Source: JBEBVQ01 sp964527735 (lineage in GTDB: Bacteria; Bacteroidota; Bacteroidia; Chitinophagales; Chitinophagaceae). From it: a stretch of 64,000 nt of DNA. The stretch is taken from contig CAZGPG010000012.1 in the NCBI GenBank assembly GCA_964527735.1, positions 45,866 through 109,865 of the forward strand, written 5' to 3'. Positions within the stretch are counted from its first letter, which is position 1; every line of letters begins with the position of its first letter. The position numbers were made by a program, and so were the translations under genes. Below, piece by piece: positions 24,210 through 34,068 of this stretch. The notes below the pieces were generated by a model, which saw only the letters and a list, made by a program, of their open reading frames with translations, searched no databases and had not been told where the DNA came from.

Positions 24210-26003
24210 ATGAAAAAATCACTCATAATCCCGTTTGTTTTTTTTCTTTTTAATACAAATGTATCTGGTGCAGGGTCCGAATGGGTGAAGCGTATCAGGA
24301 TTACGCAGGCAGCAAGCGACTTCTTGAACATTAACGCGCTTGCTACAGATTCAGATGGCAATGTGTATACTGTAGGCTCATTATATGGGAGTGTGGATTT
24401 CAACCCCGGCGCGGGCGGCTATAATTTATCCTCTATAGGAACATCGGATGCCTTTATCTGTAAGATGAATACCAATGGCGATTTTATATGGGCGAAGCAG
24501 ATCGGCGGACCCGGTGGGGGCGGCGCAGATGGCCTGGTAGAGGCGGCATCAGTGGTGACGGGGAGTGACGGAAGTGTTTTTATAACGGGTAGTTTTCAGG
24601 GGGCGGCAGATTTCGATCCGGGCCCCGGAGAAATCTCTTTATATGGCGGCGGACAGAATGGGGAAGGATTTGTATTGAAACTGGATAAGGATGGAAATTA
24701 TGTCTGGGTGATGAAAATAGGTTTGAGCGGCGGCGGATTTGTTGTCCCCCTATCCATAGCGCTCGACAAGGATGAACACGTGTATGTATGTGGTACTTTC
24801 AACGGGACTATTGCATATATGAGAGGGATGGTTGTTACATCTGTTCCGTCTACCGGAGACGGGGAGACCGATGCCTTTGTTGCCAAAATAAATGGCTCCG
24901 GCAATGTGGTGGAGTGGGTACATAAGATTCATGGCAACGGCAGCGCTACCGCAAGGGATATTGCCGTGGACGGATCGGGGAATATATATGCCTGTGGTAT
25001 TTTTAAAGGGTCTCTTTGCGGGTCCGTATGCGTTAACAATCCTGATATACGGGCAGTAGGAGGATATCCGACACCAGGAAAAGAAGATGGCTTTGTTATC
25101 AAGTATGACAGGGACGGTATGTTTCAATGGCTGCACAATACTACCAGTACCTCCGAGATTGATGGTGCGGATGCGCTTGCCCTGGATGCTAACGGTAATG
25201 CATATGTTACCGGTACTATGATGCAGCATTACACATGGATGGATAACGGCGGGTATGAAGAAGAAGGATGGAGAGAAGATGCTTTGATATTGAAATACCC
25301 GTTTGATGGGAATGGAAATCTAAATGGCTGGCGGCAATATATAAATTCCGGAAGCCCGGTGGACTATAGTAATATCAGGCCGGTGTCTATTAAGACAGAC
25401 GAGCAGGGTAATGTGCACATCCTGGCAAATTTTGCAGGCGAGTTTATTGATGCGGATCCGGGGCCGGGTGTATTTAATGTGCAGAATACTTCGCAAAGAA
25501 GAGCCGGATCGTTTATATCCCGGTTAAATCCGGCGGGGCAATTTATCCATGCTACAAGCATTGTGGAATCCGGGAAATGTGCATTTAAAAACCTTCAGAT
25601 AAAAGAGGGTATGTATTTTTTAACCGCCGAACTTATAGGATCTGTTACATTAAATATAAACGGTGTCAATCAAACTATTCAGGATGAGGACACACGACCT
25701 GATGCGCTTATTTTGAAATTGAACAGTATGAAACACTCCGCTATTGCCGATGTGAATAATATCAATCAGGTGCAGGTTTATCCCAATCCTGTAGGGGATG
25801 TTTTGCATATAAGCAGCAAAGAGCTGATAGATAAGGTAGCGGTATATGATTTTTTGGGCCGCAGGGTAATGGAGCAAAAGCTGGGCTCGGAAACGGGGAG
25901 CATCAGTCTGAAAGTGCTCCGGGAAGGCGGATACACAGTTCTGCTAACCACTGAAACAGGAGCAGTACAGGCGTACAGGATCATTAAAACTGCCCGGCAG
26001 TAA
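24210..26003 (+). CDS. SBBP-type beta-propeller protein with T9SS type A sorting domain
   Basis: The 597-residue protein has an N-terminal signal peptide (to ...NVSGAGS). Residues ~40-510 hold propeller-like repeats of the form (A/V)-D-x-x-GN-(V/A)-Y-x-x-G-(S/T)-(F/L), each followed by an F-(D/N)-PG segment or by a KxNxxGxxxW strand. This is the SBBP repeat pattern. Residues ~520-597 form the T9SS type A sorting domain: VQVYPNPVGDVLHIS, VAVYDFLGRRV and GGYTVLLTTETG. It is secreted and kept at the cell surface or released. No catalytic residues are seen. It is convergent with the histidine kinase gene, only 30 bases apart. Confidence 0.9.
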   Translation: MKKSLIIPFVFFLFNTNVSGAGSEWVKRIRITQAASDFLNINALATDSDGNVYTVGSLYGSVDFNPGAGGYNLSSIGTSDAFICKMNTNGDFIWAKQIGGPGGGGADGLVEAASVVTGSDGSVFITGSFQGAADFDPGPGEISLYGGGQNGEGFVLKLDKDGNYVWVMKIGLSGGGFVVPLSIALDKDEHVYVCGTFNGTIAYMRGMVVTSVPSTGDGETDAFVAKINGSGNVVEWVHKIHGNGSATARDIAVDGSGNIYACGIFKGSLCGSVCVNNPDIRAVGGYPTPGKEDGFVIKYDRDGMFQWLHNTTSTSEIDGADALALDANGNAYVTGTMMQHYTWMDNGGYEEEGWREDALILKYPFDGNGNLNGWRQYINSGSPVDYSNIRPVSIKTDEQGNVHILANFAGEFIDADPGPGVFNVQNTSQRRAGSFISRLNPAGQFIHATSIVESGKCAFKNLQIKEGMYFLTAELIGSVTLNINGVNQTIQDEDTRPDALILKLNSMKHSAIADVNNINQVQVYPNPVGDVLHISSKELIDKVAVYDFLGRRVMEQKLGSETGSISLKVLREGGYTVLLTTETGAVQAYRIIKTARQ

Positions 26004-26033
26004 AATAACAATGTGCGTATACGCAACCTGTTT

Positions 26034-28085
26034 TTAAGCTTGCTCCTGTATTTGTCCGGCAGCATACGCCGCCGCCGTTCTGCCGAGCTTTTCCATTTCA
26101 AACTCCATATACACTGTTGTTCCGGCGCCTTCAGCAGATTCGATAGACAGAAAGCCCTGTAAAGCCTGTACCCGCGATTTCAGGTTTTGCAGCCCGATAC
26201 CGGTATGGCCGTCGCCGGAGCGGAACCCCGTGCCATTGTCCTCTATCATAATACTAAGTACCGTTTCCTGCTGATTGATCTGGATAATTGTCTGGCTGGC
26301 GCCCGCATGTTTTATAATGTTCTGTATCAGCTCTTGTATGACACGGTAGAGCGACAGTTCCACAGGTTTGGACAGTGTATTGATCGTACCATGTATCTGC
26401 AGGTCTACCTGTAGCTTACTGCCGGAATTGATATGCTCGCAATAAAGCTGCAGCGCTTCTTCGAAGCTGTGCTTGATCAGGATGTCGGGCATAAGATTGT
26501 GCGCGGTCTTCCGGACTTCATCGGCCGTATTTTCGAGCAGCTTCATGATCTCGTTCATATTCTGCTGTGCCGGTATAGCATCCTGCTGCCTGTTGCGCGA
26601 GGCACTGAAGTGCATCTGTATGGCAGCAAGCATCCCGCCTATGCCATCGTGCAGCTCCTGCGCAATGCGCGTTCTTTCTTTTTCTTCTCCCTGCATCAGC
26701 GCCTGCATCAGCTTTATTTCCTCTTCCCGCTCCATCGTTCGCAGCCTTTCTTCCTGCAGCCGGTGCTTATGGTGCTTATTCCGGTATAATACCCATAACA
26801 GTAATGACAAAACAGTGAAAAGCAGTGTGCTCAGGGAAATAATCCCGATCAGGGTATTTTTACCGGAGATCTGGTTTTGTTGCCGGGCAATCAGCAATTG
26901 CTTTTCTGCCAGCTCTTTATCTTTTTGTACGGTCTGATACCTGATATTTAACTGGCTGATCGCCTGAACCCGCTCTTTGTTCATCAGGCTGTCCTTCAAA
27001 CCGAGATATATGTGCATCTGTTCTACAGAAGCCGGGTAGCGGCCGGTGGCCTCATAGATCGCAGCCAGAGTCTGGTGGGCATATACCTTATTATCCATCA
27101 TGCCTAACTGCTCTGCCCGGTTTATACCTTTAGTCAGATACATTTCTGCGTTCGTGTAATCTTTCAAAAGATAGTATGCCTTCCCCAAACTATAATAAGG
27201 TATGATGCTTGCATAATAGGGATTCGCATTACTATCAACGGAAAGCGCTTTATTAAAGTAATCAATAGCCTCTTTTATTTTCTTCTTACTTAAAAGCAAT
27301 TCACCCTGACTGCTATATAAAGCCTGCTGAAGTTCTATGAAATTTTCTTTTCGCGATACAGCCAATGCCTCTTCATAGCAGCGTATACCACGTGTGGTAT
27401 CTCCGGTAGCAATATATGCCTCGCCTTTATTAACGAGCGTAAGCGCCAGCGGATATGCCATCTTATTTCTTCGCGACAATACCTCAGCCTTCTCCAGGTA
27501 GTAAAAGGCCTGATCGTGCACACCCAGTCTGTTCAATACAGCGCCCAGATTACTGTATGTGATGGGCATATTGATATTATCAGGTTCATGTTGCAACAGG
27601 TAGCGGATCGCCTGGTAATAATAACGCGCAGACTGGGCATACTCGCCCATGTAATAATAGGTTGCTCCGATATTGATGTTTATGGTAGGAACAAGAGATG
27701 TATGGATCGGGCTTTGAAGACTATACGGGTAAGCATCTGCATAATAAGCAAATGCTTTATCATATTGGCCCTGACCGACCTGGGATATACCCATATTCAG
27801 ATATGCAAGCGCGACACCTGTAGTAAAACGTACACTCTTGGACATTTCTACGGCCTTATTAAAAAGACGCATAGCGCTGTCCGGCATAGTCCACCTTACA
27901 CGGTTGGCCTTCGTGATCCAATCCTCAATCATCATACTATCCTCAGGTGTGTATGTCCGTGGCTCGTCTGTACGGAGTATTGCCGGAGTTTCCTGCGCGG
28001 ATACCACCGGGCTCAGGATACTGCCGGACAAAAGGGAACAGAGCAGTCCACAGTAAAACGTATTATATACCAATCTTAACAGCAC
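26034..28085 (-). CDS. TPR-containing sensor histidine kinase (HisKA_3 type)
   Basis: The 683-residue protein starts with a signal peptide, followed by about eight tetratricopeptide repeats in the periplasm (~75-390). A membrane helix (GIISLSTLLFTVLSLLLWVLY, around 415-435) leads to a short coiled coil and the kinase. The phospho-acceptor His is near residue 478 in QELHDGIGG, the LiaS/NarX-type motif. The ATPase has LIQNIIKHAG, DNGTGF and GIGLQNLKSR. It would phosphorylate a NarL/LuxR-type response regulator, but none is in the window, so it is an orphan here. The start is a GTG at 28085; no ATG lies close by. Confidence 0.92.
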   Translation of the reverse strand: MLLRLVYNTFYCGLLCSLLSGSILSPVVSAQETPAILRTDEPRTYTPEDSMMIEDWITKANRVRWTMPDSAMRLFNKAVEMSKSVRFTTGVALAYLNMGISQVGQGQYDKAFAYYADAYPYSLQSPIHTSLVPTININIGATYYYMGEYAQSARYYYQAIRYLLQHEPDNINMPITYSNLGAVLNRLGVHDQAFYYLEKAEVLSRRNKMAYPLALTLVNKGEAYIATGDTTRGIRCYEEALAVSRKENFIELQQALYSSQGELLLSKKKIKEAIDYFNKALSVDSNANPYYASIIPYYSLGKAYYLLKDYTNAEMYLTKGINRAEQLGMMDNKVYAHQTLAAIYEATGRYPASVEQMHIYLGLKDSLMNKERVQAISQLNIRYQTVQKDKELAEKQLLIARQQNQISGKNTLIGIISLSTLLFTVLSLLLWVLYRNKHHKHRLQEERLRTMEREEEIKLMQALMQGEEKERTRIAQELHDGIGGMLAAIQMHFSASRNRQQDAIPAQQNMNEIMKLLENTADEVRKTAHNLMPDILIKHSFEEALQLYCEHINSGSKLQVDLQIHGTINTLSKPVELSLYRVIQELIQNIIKHAGASQTIIQINQQETVLSIMIEDNGTGFRSGDGHTGIGLQNLKSRVQALQGFLSIESAEGAGTTVYMEFEMEKLGRTAAAYAAGQIQEQA

Positions 28086-28239
28086 CGGGGATAGTCATAT
28101 TACACAATGGAACTAAAAATAGACATTTTTCTTTTATACTGCAGAATGTCCCGGAAGATAAATGACCTTCCTTTATTTTAATGATCCGATGTTTTTGTAC
28201 CAGGCTCCCGGTATATTTACAATATTATTATTCAAAATT

Positions 28240-31200
28240 TTATCTGACCAGCGTAACGTCTCCCGTAAATGTTTCCATAGTGTTATCGGGAAACGCTACC
28301 TGTATATGATAAAAATAAGTTCCTACCGGCTGTTCCGCACCATTCCAGGTTCCATCCCATCCATTCATGCCCAGCGGCGCCAGGTACACCTCTTCACCCC
28401 ACCGGTTAAATACCTGGAACAGTAAAATCTTGCTGAATTTTAAATTGGCAACACGGAAAATATCATTCAGACCGTCTCCGTTGGGTGAGAACGCGGAAGG
28501 TATCTGTATCTGTTCGCGCAAGTTCACACGTACCAATACAGAATCATATTTTGGCGGGCAGCCGTCAGGCTCATAACCTGCCACCATGAACAGCGTGGTT
28601 ACAAGAGGCTCCGCAACAGGATCGGCACGCTGGGGATCATTGAGCGGCGCTGCAGGCGTCCATAAATAATTGGAAGTACCTTCTGCAAACAACTGTATCT
28701 GGTCTCCATAATTGATCAGCGTATCATTGTTCAGGATACGGACTGCGGGTGAAGGCAGCACACGGATCGATGCAGTAAGCGTGTCTCCGCAGCCGAAATA
28801 ATCCCGGACATCCACATGGTAACGGCTTTCGCCAACCGGCGCTGTGATCTGCGGCCGGGGGCAATCCGTGCAACTGAACCCTTCCGGATGCGCAAAATCT
28901 TCGGTATACCAGGTGTGATAATATCCGTCTTTCACTTCGATTTCCGCTGCCTCTCCTTCACATACCTCCACCGATTCCGGCTCCAGCCGGAAATGATTAT
29001 CCGGGATATACACCAGTATGGAATCCTTTATCTCGCAGCCGTTCCTGCCTGTTGTAGTAACGACAAACCAGGTTGTTGTATCCGGATAAACGCCGGTAGC
29101 GGACGCACCGGGATCATCCATGCCGGTAGGAGGCGTCCAGGCATAACGGAAATCCACTTCAGGAAGCGCACAATAGGAGAAACGGATATCCGGCCGGCGT
29201 GTATATGTTCTTACCGTGCCGAGCGGACTGGAACAAACATTCCCTGCTGCCTCCTGGCCGGCGGCAATGGAAGAATTATAAGGGGTAACGACATAATAAA
29301 TCGGCAACATGCCACTATTGGAATTGCCACTGTAAGGCGCCACACCGTTATAACAAAACTGCACCACCAGATGCTTGGACGTATCATAATCATAGGGCAC
29401 CTGGAATTCAAATTCATTCCACCCGGGCTGCAGCGTGACGCTGGATGCACTGTACACCTCCGTCAGGCCGATCTCAAATTCGCCATGCGAAAGCGCTACA
29501 AATTCGAATTTCTCGGTACAGCGTAACGAAATCTTCACATTATTGAACGTAGGATTCACTCCGTTAAAAGCGGCAAAATTCAGCGCCACACTCTGGAGTG
29601 TCCCCGGCTGCATATTCTGGCTCTTCATATCTTCCTTCCGGTATATCACCTGCATTTTCTGTGTACGGAAATACTGGTAAAACGGCCCCCAATAAGGCAC
29701 CCAGGTGAAATGAGCATTACTGCTGTTGCTGTTGCTGCTGTTTTGCGCCATCCATACAGTATCCCGGATACCGTTGCAGGCCGGACTAAAAGCGCCGCAC
29801 GCCGGATCTTTCAATGGTTTCGGACCATATGCTTCAGCCGAAAGCTGTACATATTCCGCTCCGTCGCATAATACAATAGTATCAGGAGAAGCTTTGATAT
29901 AATTAGACCCGTCCATAGCCACAATAACCGTATCCCGGTTACGGCAGCCATTATTATGAGTGGACGAAACAAAATACCGGGTAGTAGTATGGATCGTGGT
30001 GGTGGTAACCGGACATGATGTACATGAGAAAGAGGATGGCTGATCGGAAGACCAGCTGAATCCGCTGCCGCCGGAAGCTGCCAGTGTTATTTCCGCGCCG
30101 GGGCAGGCCAACGTATCAGCTACTGCAATCACGGTACCGGGCTTTACATAAACCGGCACACGAAATGTTTGTATCACGGGTGTATATCCCGGCGTATTGC
30201 ATGTGGTGTCTTTCACATGAACCGTAAAGTAACGGAAGCCGGTATCAAGAGCCTGCGGCACCCACGATACACATCCTCTTACCGATCCGCTGCCCTGGTT
30301 CTGGTATGTAATTTCGGCGCCCTTTAATGCAATCCTGCCGTTATCTTTTACGGAATAGGCAATCCCTGCGGTAGTAGTTGCTGCATTGAAACAAAAATCA
30401 ACCTGCGTGTTACCACATACGATCAGGGTATCGCCGGTCATGGTTCCGCCCTGTACAGAACTGCGGTCAAATGTAAAGTCCGGTGTCGGGCTGGTACAGT
30501 TACGTATTTCAATGCGTGCGTCCCGGGTTACGGAGCCGATCAGCGCACCGTTCCTGTACTTATCCACCCTGTATGCCAGATATGCATGCTGGGCGCCGGT
30601 TGGAGTAAAGCTGATGTCGCCCGTTGCCGCATCGATACTGAAGGTATTGTTAGTCGCGAGCGGGTTATCGGTAAGATTATACTGAGCTCCTGAAAACGGC
30701 ATGGTCAGCGGCGGATAACCTGCGCAGATAACATAAAAATCCCAGGTGGCGCTTCTGGGCTGGATAACAGAATATACGAGCGAATCGCCATCCGGATCAA
30801 TCACACCGTGATTATAATTGAATGGCGCCCCGTCGCAGGCATATACCGGTACGGGCGATGAAAAATAAGGGCCTGACTGACGTGGCGCATTCAGGTTATC
30901 GATCGTCACCTCAACATAGAGATTATAATCCAGCGGAGGAAGCACCGCCAGGTTCGTCCCCGGATCATCCCGTTCCCGGTTCACGGAAAATATCCACCGG
31001 TCACACGGCTGGTTTACGGTCACCTCTTCTCCGTACCACCATTCCCGGTACATTTTCAGTGTTGAGGAAGGATCGGTACAGCTATTCGGCTGCCCGGCAC
31101 AACCCACATCCACCATCTGGCCGTTCGGCCTGCCATCTGGTGTGAACGGAAGCTTGTATAAAAACTGAGTATACCAGATACCGCCGCATGTGGTATTCCG

Positions 31201-31383
31201 GTAGCACATGCTTACAAAATTCGCTTCGGGAAATGCACTGCATTCCTGGTACATCCGGTAGTAAAATCTGTACGTAGAATCATTCACATATTCATACCTG
31301 AGATCGGCGCCGGTCATGGCATACAAACGACCTCCGGACAAAAAGAGTATGGATAGGATTAATAGCGTGTATTTATTTTTCAT
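28240..31383 (-). CDS. Giant surface protein with gliding-type (CHU_C) T9SS C-terminal domain
   Basis: The 1,047-residue protein has a signal peptide, an N-terminal region rich in Cys and Tyr (YEYVNDSTYRFYYRMYQECS), Ig/PKD-like beta modules, and the T9SS type B domain at ~955-1047 (IPSAFSPNGDGLNDIF, VFNRWGEEVY, WNGAEQPVGTYFYHI). Short Cys pairs such as SCTSCPV and SCTDCPRP recur in modules. It would be exported by T9SS and attached outside. It follows the 859-residue gene by 17 bases, so the two form an operon. Adhesion is likely from the domain type, but ligand and role are unknown. Confidence 0.9.
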   Translation of the reverse strand: MKNKYTLLILSILFLSGGRLYAMTGADLRYEYVNDSTYRFYYRMYQECSAFPEANFVSMCYRNTTCGGIWYTQFLYKLPFTPDGRPNGQMVDVGCAGQPNSCTDPSSTLKMYREWWYGEEVTVNQPCDRWIFSVNRERDDPGTNLAVLPPLDYNLYVEVTIDNLNAPRQSGPYFSSPVPVYACDGAPFNYNHGVIDPDGDSLVYSVIQPRSATWDFYVICAGYPPLTMPFSGAQYNLTDNPLATNNTFSIDAATGDISFTPTGAQHAYLAYRVDKYRNGALIGSVTRDARIEIRNCTSPTPDFTFDRSSVQGGTMTGDTLIVCGNTQVDFCFNAATTTAGIAYSVKDNGRIALKGAEITYQNQGSGSVRGCVSWVPQALDTGFRYFTVHVKDTTCNTPGYTPVIQTFRVPVYVKPGTVIAVADTLACPGAEITLAASGGSGFSWSSDQPSSFSCTSCPVTTTTIHTTTRYFVSSTHNNGCRNRDTVIVAMDGSNYIKASPDTIVLCDGAEYVQLSAEAYGPKPLKDPACGAFSPACNGIRDTVWMAQNSSNSNSSNAHFTWVPYWGPFYQYFRTQKMQVIYRKEDMKSQNMQPGTLQSVALNFAAFNGVNPTFNNVKISLRCTEKFEFVALSHGEFEIGLTEVYSASSVTLQPGWNEFEFQVPYDYDTSKHLVVQFCYNGVAPYSGNSNSGMLPIYYVVTPYNSSIAAGQEAAGNVCSSPLGTVRTYTRRPDIRFSYCALPEVDFRYAWTPPTGMDDPGASATGVYPDTTTWFVVTTTGRNGCEIKDSILVYIPDNHFRLEPESVEVCEGEAAEIEVKDGYYHTWYTEDFAHPEGFSCTDCPRPQITAPVGESRYHVDVRDYFGCGDTLTASIRVLPSPAVRILNNDTLINYGDQIQLFAEGTSNYLWTPAAPLNDPQRADPVAEPLVTTLFMVAGYEPDGCPPKYDSVLVRVNLREQIQIPSAFSPNGDGLNDIFRVANLKFSKILLFQVFNRWGEEVYLAPLGMNGWDGTWNGAEQPVGTYFYHIQVAFPDNTMETFTGDVTLVR

Positions 31384-31400
31384 ATTTTCTGATATTTATT

Positions 31401-33980
31401 TTACCGGAGCAGCGTTACATTTCCCTGGAAACGTTCCGTCCTGCTTCCGTCAATTACTGCAAGAATGACATACACATATACGCCTTCCGGCTGTAGTTCG
31501 CCGTTGAACCGGCCATCCCAGCCACGTCCGGAAGTCTGATTTGTTTCGTAGATCTTCTGTCCCCACCTGTTGTATACAGACATTGTAAAGCCGGTCAGCC
31601 GGCTTGTAAGCACATCACGGGGAAAGAAATAATCGTTCATCCCGTCTCCGTTCGGCGTAAAAACATTGGGGATCTCTATATAGCAGTCGCGGTGCACTAT
31701 TACCGAATCCGCAGTAACGCATCCTGCCGCAGAAGTAACCATGAGATGATATAATCCCGGGGTTGTAACCGGTAGCCAGGCATCGGTCTCTCCCCCGCTC
31801 CACAGGAAGCGGTCTTCATCCTGTGCAGGGACGCGGTTGCTCAGTACAATTGCAGGCGCATTGGGGCAAATGGCCGTATCAGGGCCCAGATCTACGACGG
31901 GGAACGAAAAGACATGCACGGTATCGGTAAAACCGGCATCAGGACATGCCCTGAATGAACCGGTAAGCAATACGGCGATATCTCCCGCCCGGTCTGTAAC
32001 ATAAGAAAAGGCGCCAGTCCCTTCCGGCTTTGTTATCATTCCGTCCGTTGTCCATGCCAGCGAAGTAATACGTTCATCAGATACAGGGATAAAACGGATC
32101 ACGTCGCCGGTGCAGACGCTATCGCCGCTGACCGTAAAGAATACAGACACGGTGTCATCCACGATGATTGGCCGGTAGAAAGTATCGGCACATGGATTGC
32201 CGGTCTTCACAAGCATAACTTCATAAGCGCCCGGGCTGTGGAATGTATGCTCCGGCGCGGCATCGGTTGACGTATTTCCATTGCCAAAATCCCAGTACCA
32301 GGAACCCGGCTGGCTGTCTGATGTATTTTGAAACGTCACAGGAATGCCCACACAAGCCAGGCTGTCCGCTTCAAAAGAAGCCGTATAATCCATACTGCCG
32401 ACCGTGACATCAAGCGTAACGTTACAAGCCGAACCTGATACAATATGCAACGTATAATTGCCCGCCGGCACACCCCGCAAACTATCGGATGTTGATACGA
32501 CATTGCCTGACGCATCCCGCCAGGTATAAGTATAAGATAAAGTGTCGCCTGAGGCTTTTATTATCCGGGCCGCTCCTGTTGCCGAATTGCGGCAGCTCGG
32601 ATATACGGTAAGCTCCGGTAAAAGAACATTAAAGGTATCCACACGGAAGGTGCAGGGAGCCGTCAGGTATTTTACCCACCAGGTCCCCGATCCGGATACC
32701 GTTTTTTCGCCGCCGGCAGTATTATCATTCCATATGTATTCCCAGCCGGACAGATCGGATGCGGAGAGACGCACTCCGGAAGGGAAACAGCTGGCTATAT
32801 GCACGGACGAGCTGTATATCGTATCCGGGTCGAAATTGAACACCGGAACAATATTGGGCAGTCCGAGATCAAAATTGCTGGTAGCAAGCACCCGGAACAC
32901 ATCTGCTTCATATCCGGCCGCCGGTCCCTGAAGGTTGGGATTATGGATCACGCCAAACGAGCTCCCTCCTCCGAAATATGCCGCAAATCTGAAATACACT
33001 TTGCCATCCGGTCCGAGCTTTATATCTGTGGCGCCACAATCTCCGAGCCTTGTCTCGGAAGCCCGGATAGCGGCCGGTGCAGGATTGCTCAGATCGTACT
33101 GGTAGATCGAAAGGTTTCCGTACACATACAGCTTGGAGTTATCCGGTGAAAAGCACACGCCATAGCCTCCATAATTATCCAGCAATTGCACCGGGTTGGA
33201 AGCAAGACCGGTAGTAATATCAAAATCGAACAACATCAATCCCATGAGGCCGTCTATGGTCATAAAACATTTGGTGGCGGCCAGTTTCTTCCCGTCGGGT
33301 GACACAGACATCCTGCCGGCAAACTCGTGGGCGATACCCACAGGCGAAATAACTGCAGCCGTATCCACTCCGGCATGGGTTACTTCAAAGGCCCGGATGC
33401 GTGCATCCATGCCGCATGTCAGCACCCATACATTACACCGGTCACCGACTACCGCCGTCAAACGTTCCGACAGGTTTGAGCCGACATGAATACCCTTGTG
33501 TGTAGTTACCACATCTCCCAATCCACCGTTCAATGACATATCCACCACGCTGCAAAACAGTTTTCCGGCATTCCCCTGTGCCGCCTGCTCCATAGAGGTG
33601 AGTGAAAACACATAATACTGATCTGTTGTGCCGGGTTTCGGAATGATCAGCGTACCCTGGGAAGTACTGGATGTAGGCGTATAAGAAGTGACACTGGCTA
33701 CAGGCGTCAGGTTCGTACCGTTCGGCATCAGTTGATGATTCCGGTTCCATACGCTTGAACCTTCTGTATAAAACAAAAGATCCCCGTTCTTGTCAGTGAC
33801 TGAGGCGGCAGCTTCTCCAAATCCTTCAATTGCAGTCAGAACAGCAACAGGAGATCCACTGTTAAAATCTACCCCCGCCCTGTGGCCGAAAGCCCATATT
33901 TTTTCGCGCTCCTGAGCCTTTGACGGTATCAGAGCATAGCACAAAATCAGGGGTAGCAACAGATAGAATTTAGGGGTCAT
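31401..33980 (-). CDS. PKD-domain propeller protein with gliding-type T9SS C-terminal domain
   Basis: Started at ATG 33980 (MTPKFYLLLPLILCYALIPSKAQ) it has 859 residues. A beta-propeller-like region follows the signal (WAFGHRAGVDFNSGSPV, SVTDKNGDLLFYTEG, MSVSPDGKKLA, CFSPDNSKLYV), then a PKD domain (~525-600, WYWDFGNGNTSTDAAPEHTF), Ig-like segments, and the CHU_C domain (IPNVFTPNGDGMNDYF, VYNRWGQKIYE, GELQPEGVYVYV). It is the first gene of a two-gene surface operon. A strong hairpin (34003-34041) sits only 22 bases upstream of the start, leaving almost no room for a promoter. The longer frame to 34022 would run into that hairpin. Confidence 0.9.
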   Translation of the reverse strand: MTPKFYLLLPLILCYALIPSKAQEREKIWAFGHRAGVDFNSGSPVAVLTAIEGFGEAAASVTDKNGDLLFYTEGSSVWNRNHQLMPNGTNLTPVASVTSYTPTSSTSQGTLIIPKPGTTDQYYVFSLTSMEQAAQGNAGKLFCSVVDMSLNGGLGDVVTTHKGIHVGSNLSERLTAVVGDRCNVWVLTCGMDARIRAFEVTHAGVDTAAVISPVGIAHEFAGRMSVSPDGKKLAATKCFMTIDGLMGLMLFDFDITTGLASNPVQLLDNYGGYGVCFSPDNSKLYVYGNLSIYQYDLSNPAPAAIRASETRLGDCGATDIKLGPDGKVYFRFAAYFGGGSSFGVIHNPNLQGPAAGYEADVFRVLATSNFDLGLPNIVPVFNFDPDTIYSSSVHIASCFPSGVRLSASDLSGWEYIWNDNTAGGEKTVSGSGTWWVKYLTAPCTFRVDTFNVLLPELTVYPSCRNSATGAARIIKASGDTLSYTYTWRDASGNVVSTSDSLRGVPAGNYTLHIVSGSACNVTLDVTVGSMDYTASFEADSLACVGIPVTFQNTSDSQPGSWYWDFGNGNTSTDAAPEHTFHSPGAYEVMLVKTGNPCADTFYRPIIVDDTVSVFFTVSGDSVCTGDVIRFIPVSDERITSLAWTTDGMITKPEGTGAFSYVTDRAGDIAVLLTGSFRACPDAGFTDTVHVFSFPVVDLGPDTAICPNAPAIVLSNRVPAQDEDRFLWSGGETDAWLPVTTPGLYHLMVTSAAGCVTADSVIVHRDCYIEIPNVFTPNGDGMNDYFFPRDVLTSRLTGFTMSVYNRWGQKIYETNQTSGRGWDGRFNGELQPEGVYVYVILAVIDGSRTERFQGNVTLLR

Positions 33981-34002
33981 ATAAGTGTTATTAAAATTTG
34001 CA

Positions 34003-34041
34003 AAAACCTCACAGGATCTCATGAGACTCCTGTGAGGTTTT
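34003..34041. terminator. 14-bp hairpin ending the 34069-37497 gene
   Basis: Arms AAAACCTCACAGGA (34003-34016) and TCCTGTGAGGTTTT (34028-34041) form a 14-bp stem with an 11-base loop. On the minus strand the stem ends in a U-run, so it works as an intrinsic terminator. It resembles the hairpin at 37695-37732 after the paralogue. Confidence 0.85.
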
Positions 34042-34068
34042 CATTCGTCATACAGGACGACGGTGGCA

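Noticed and set aside
26014..26025. TGCGTATACGCA palindrome between convergent genes
   Set aside because: 12-bp palindrome with no loop and no U-run; too short to call a terminator, although it could contribute.
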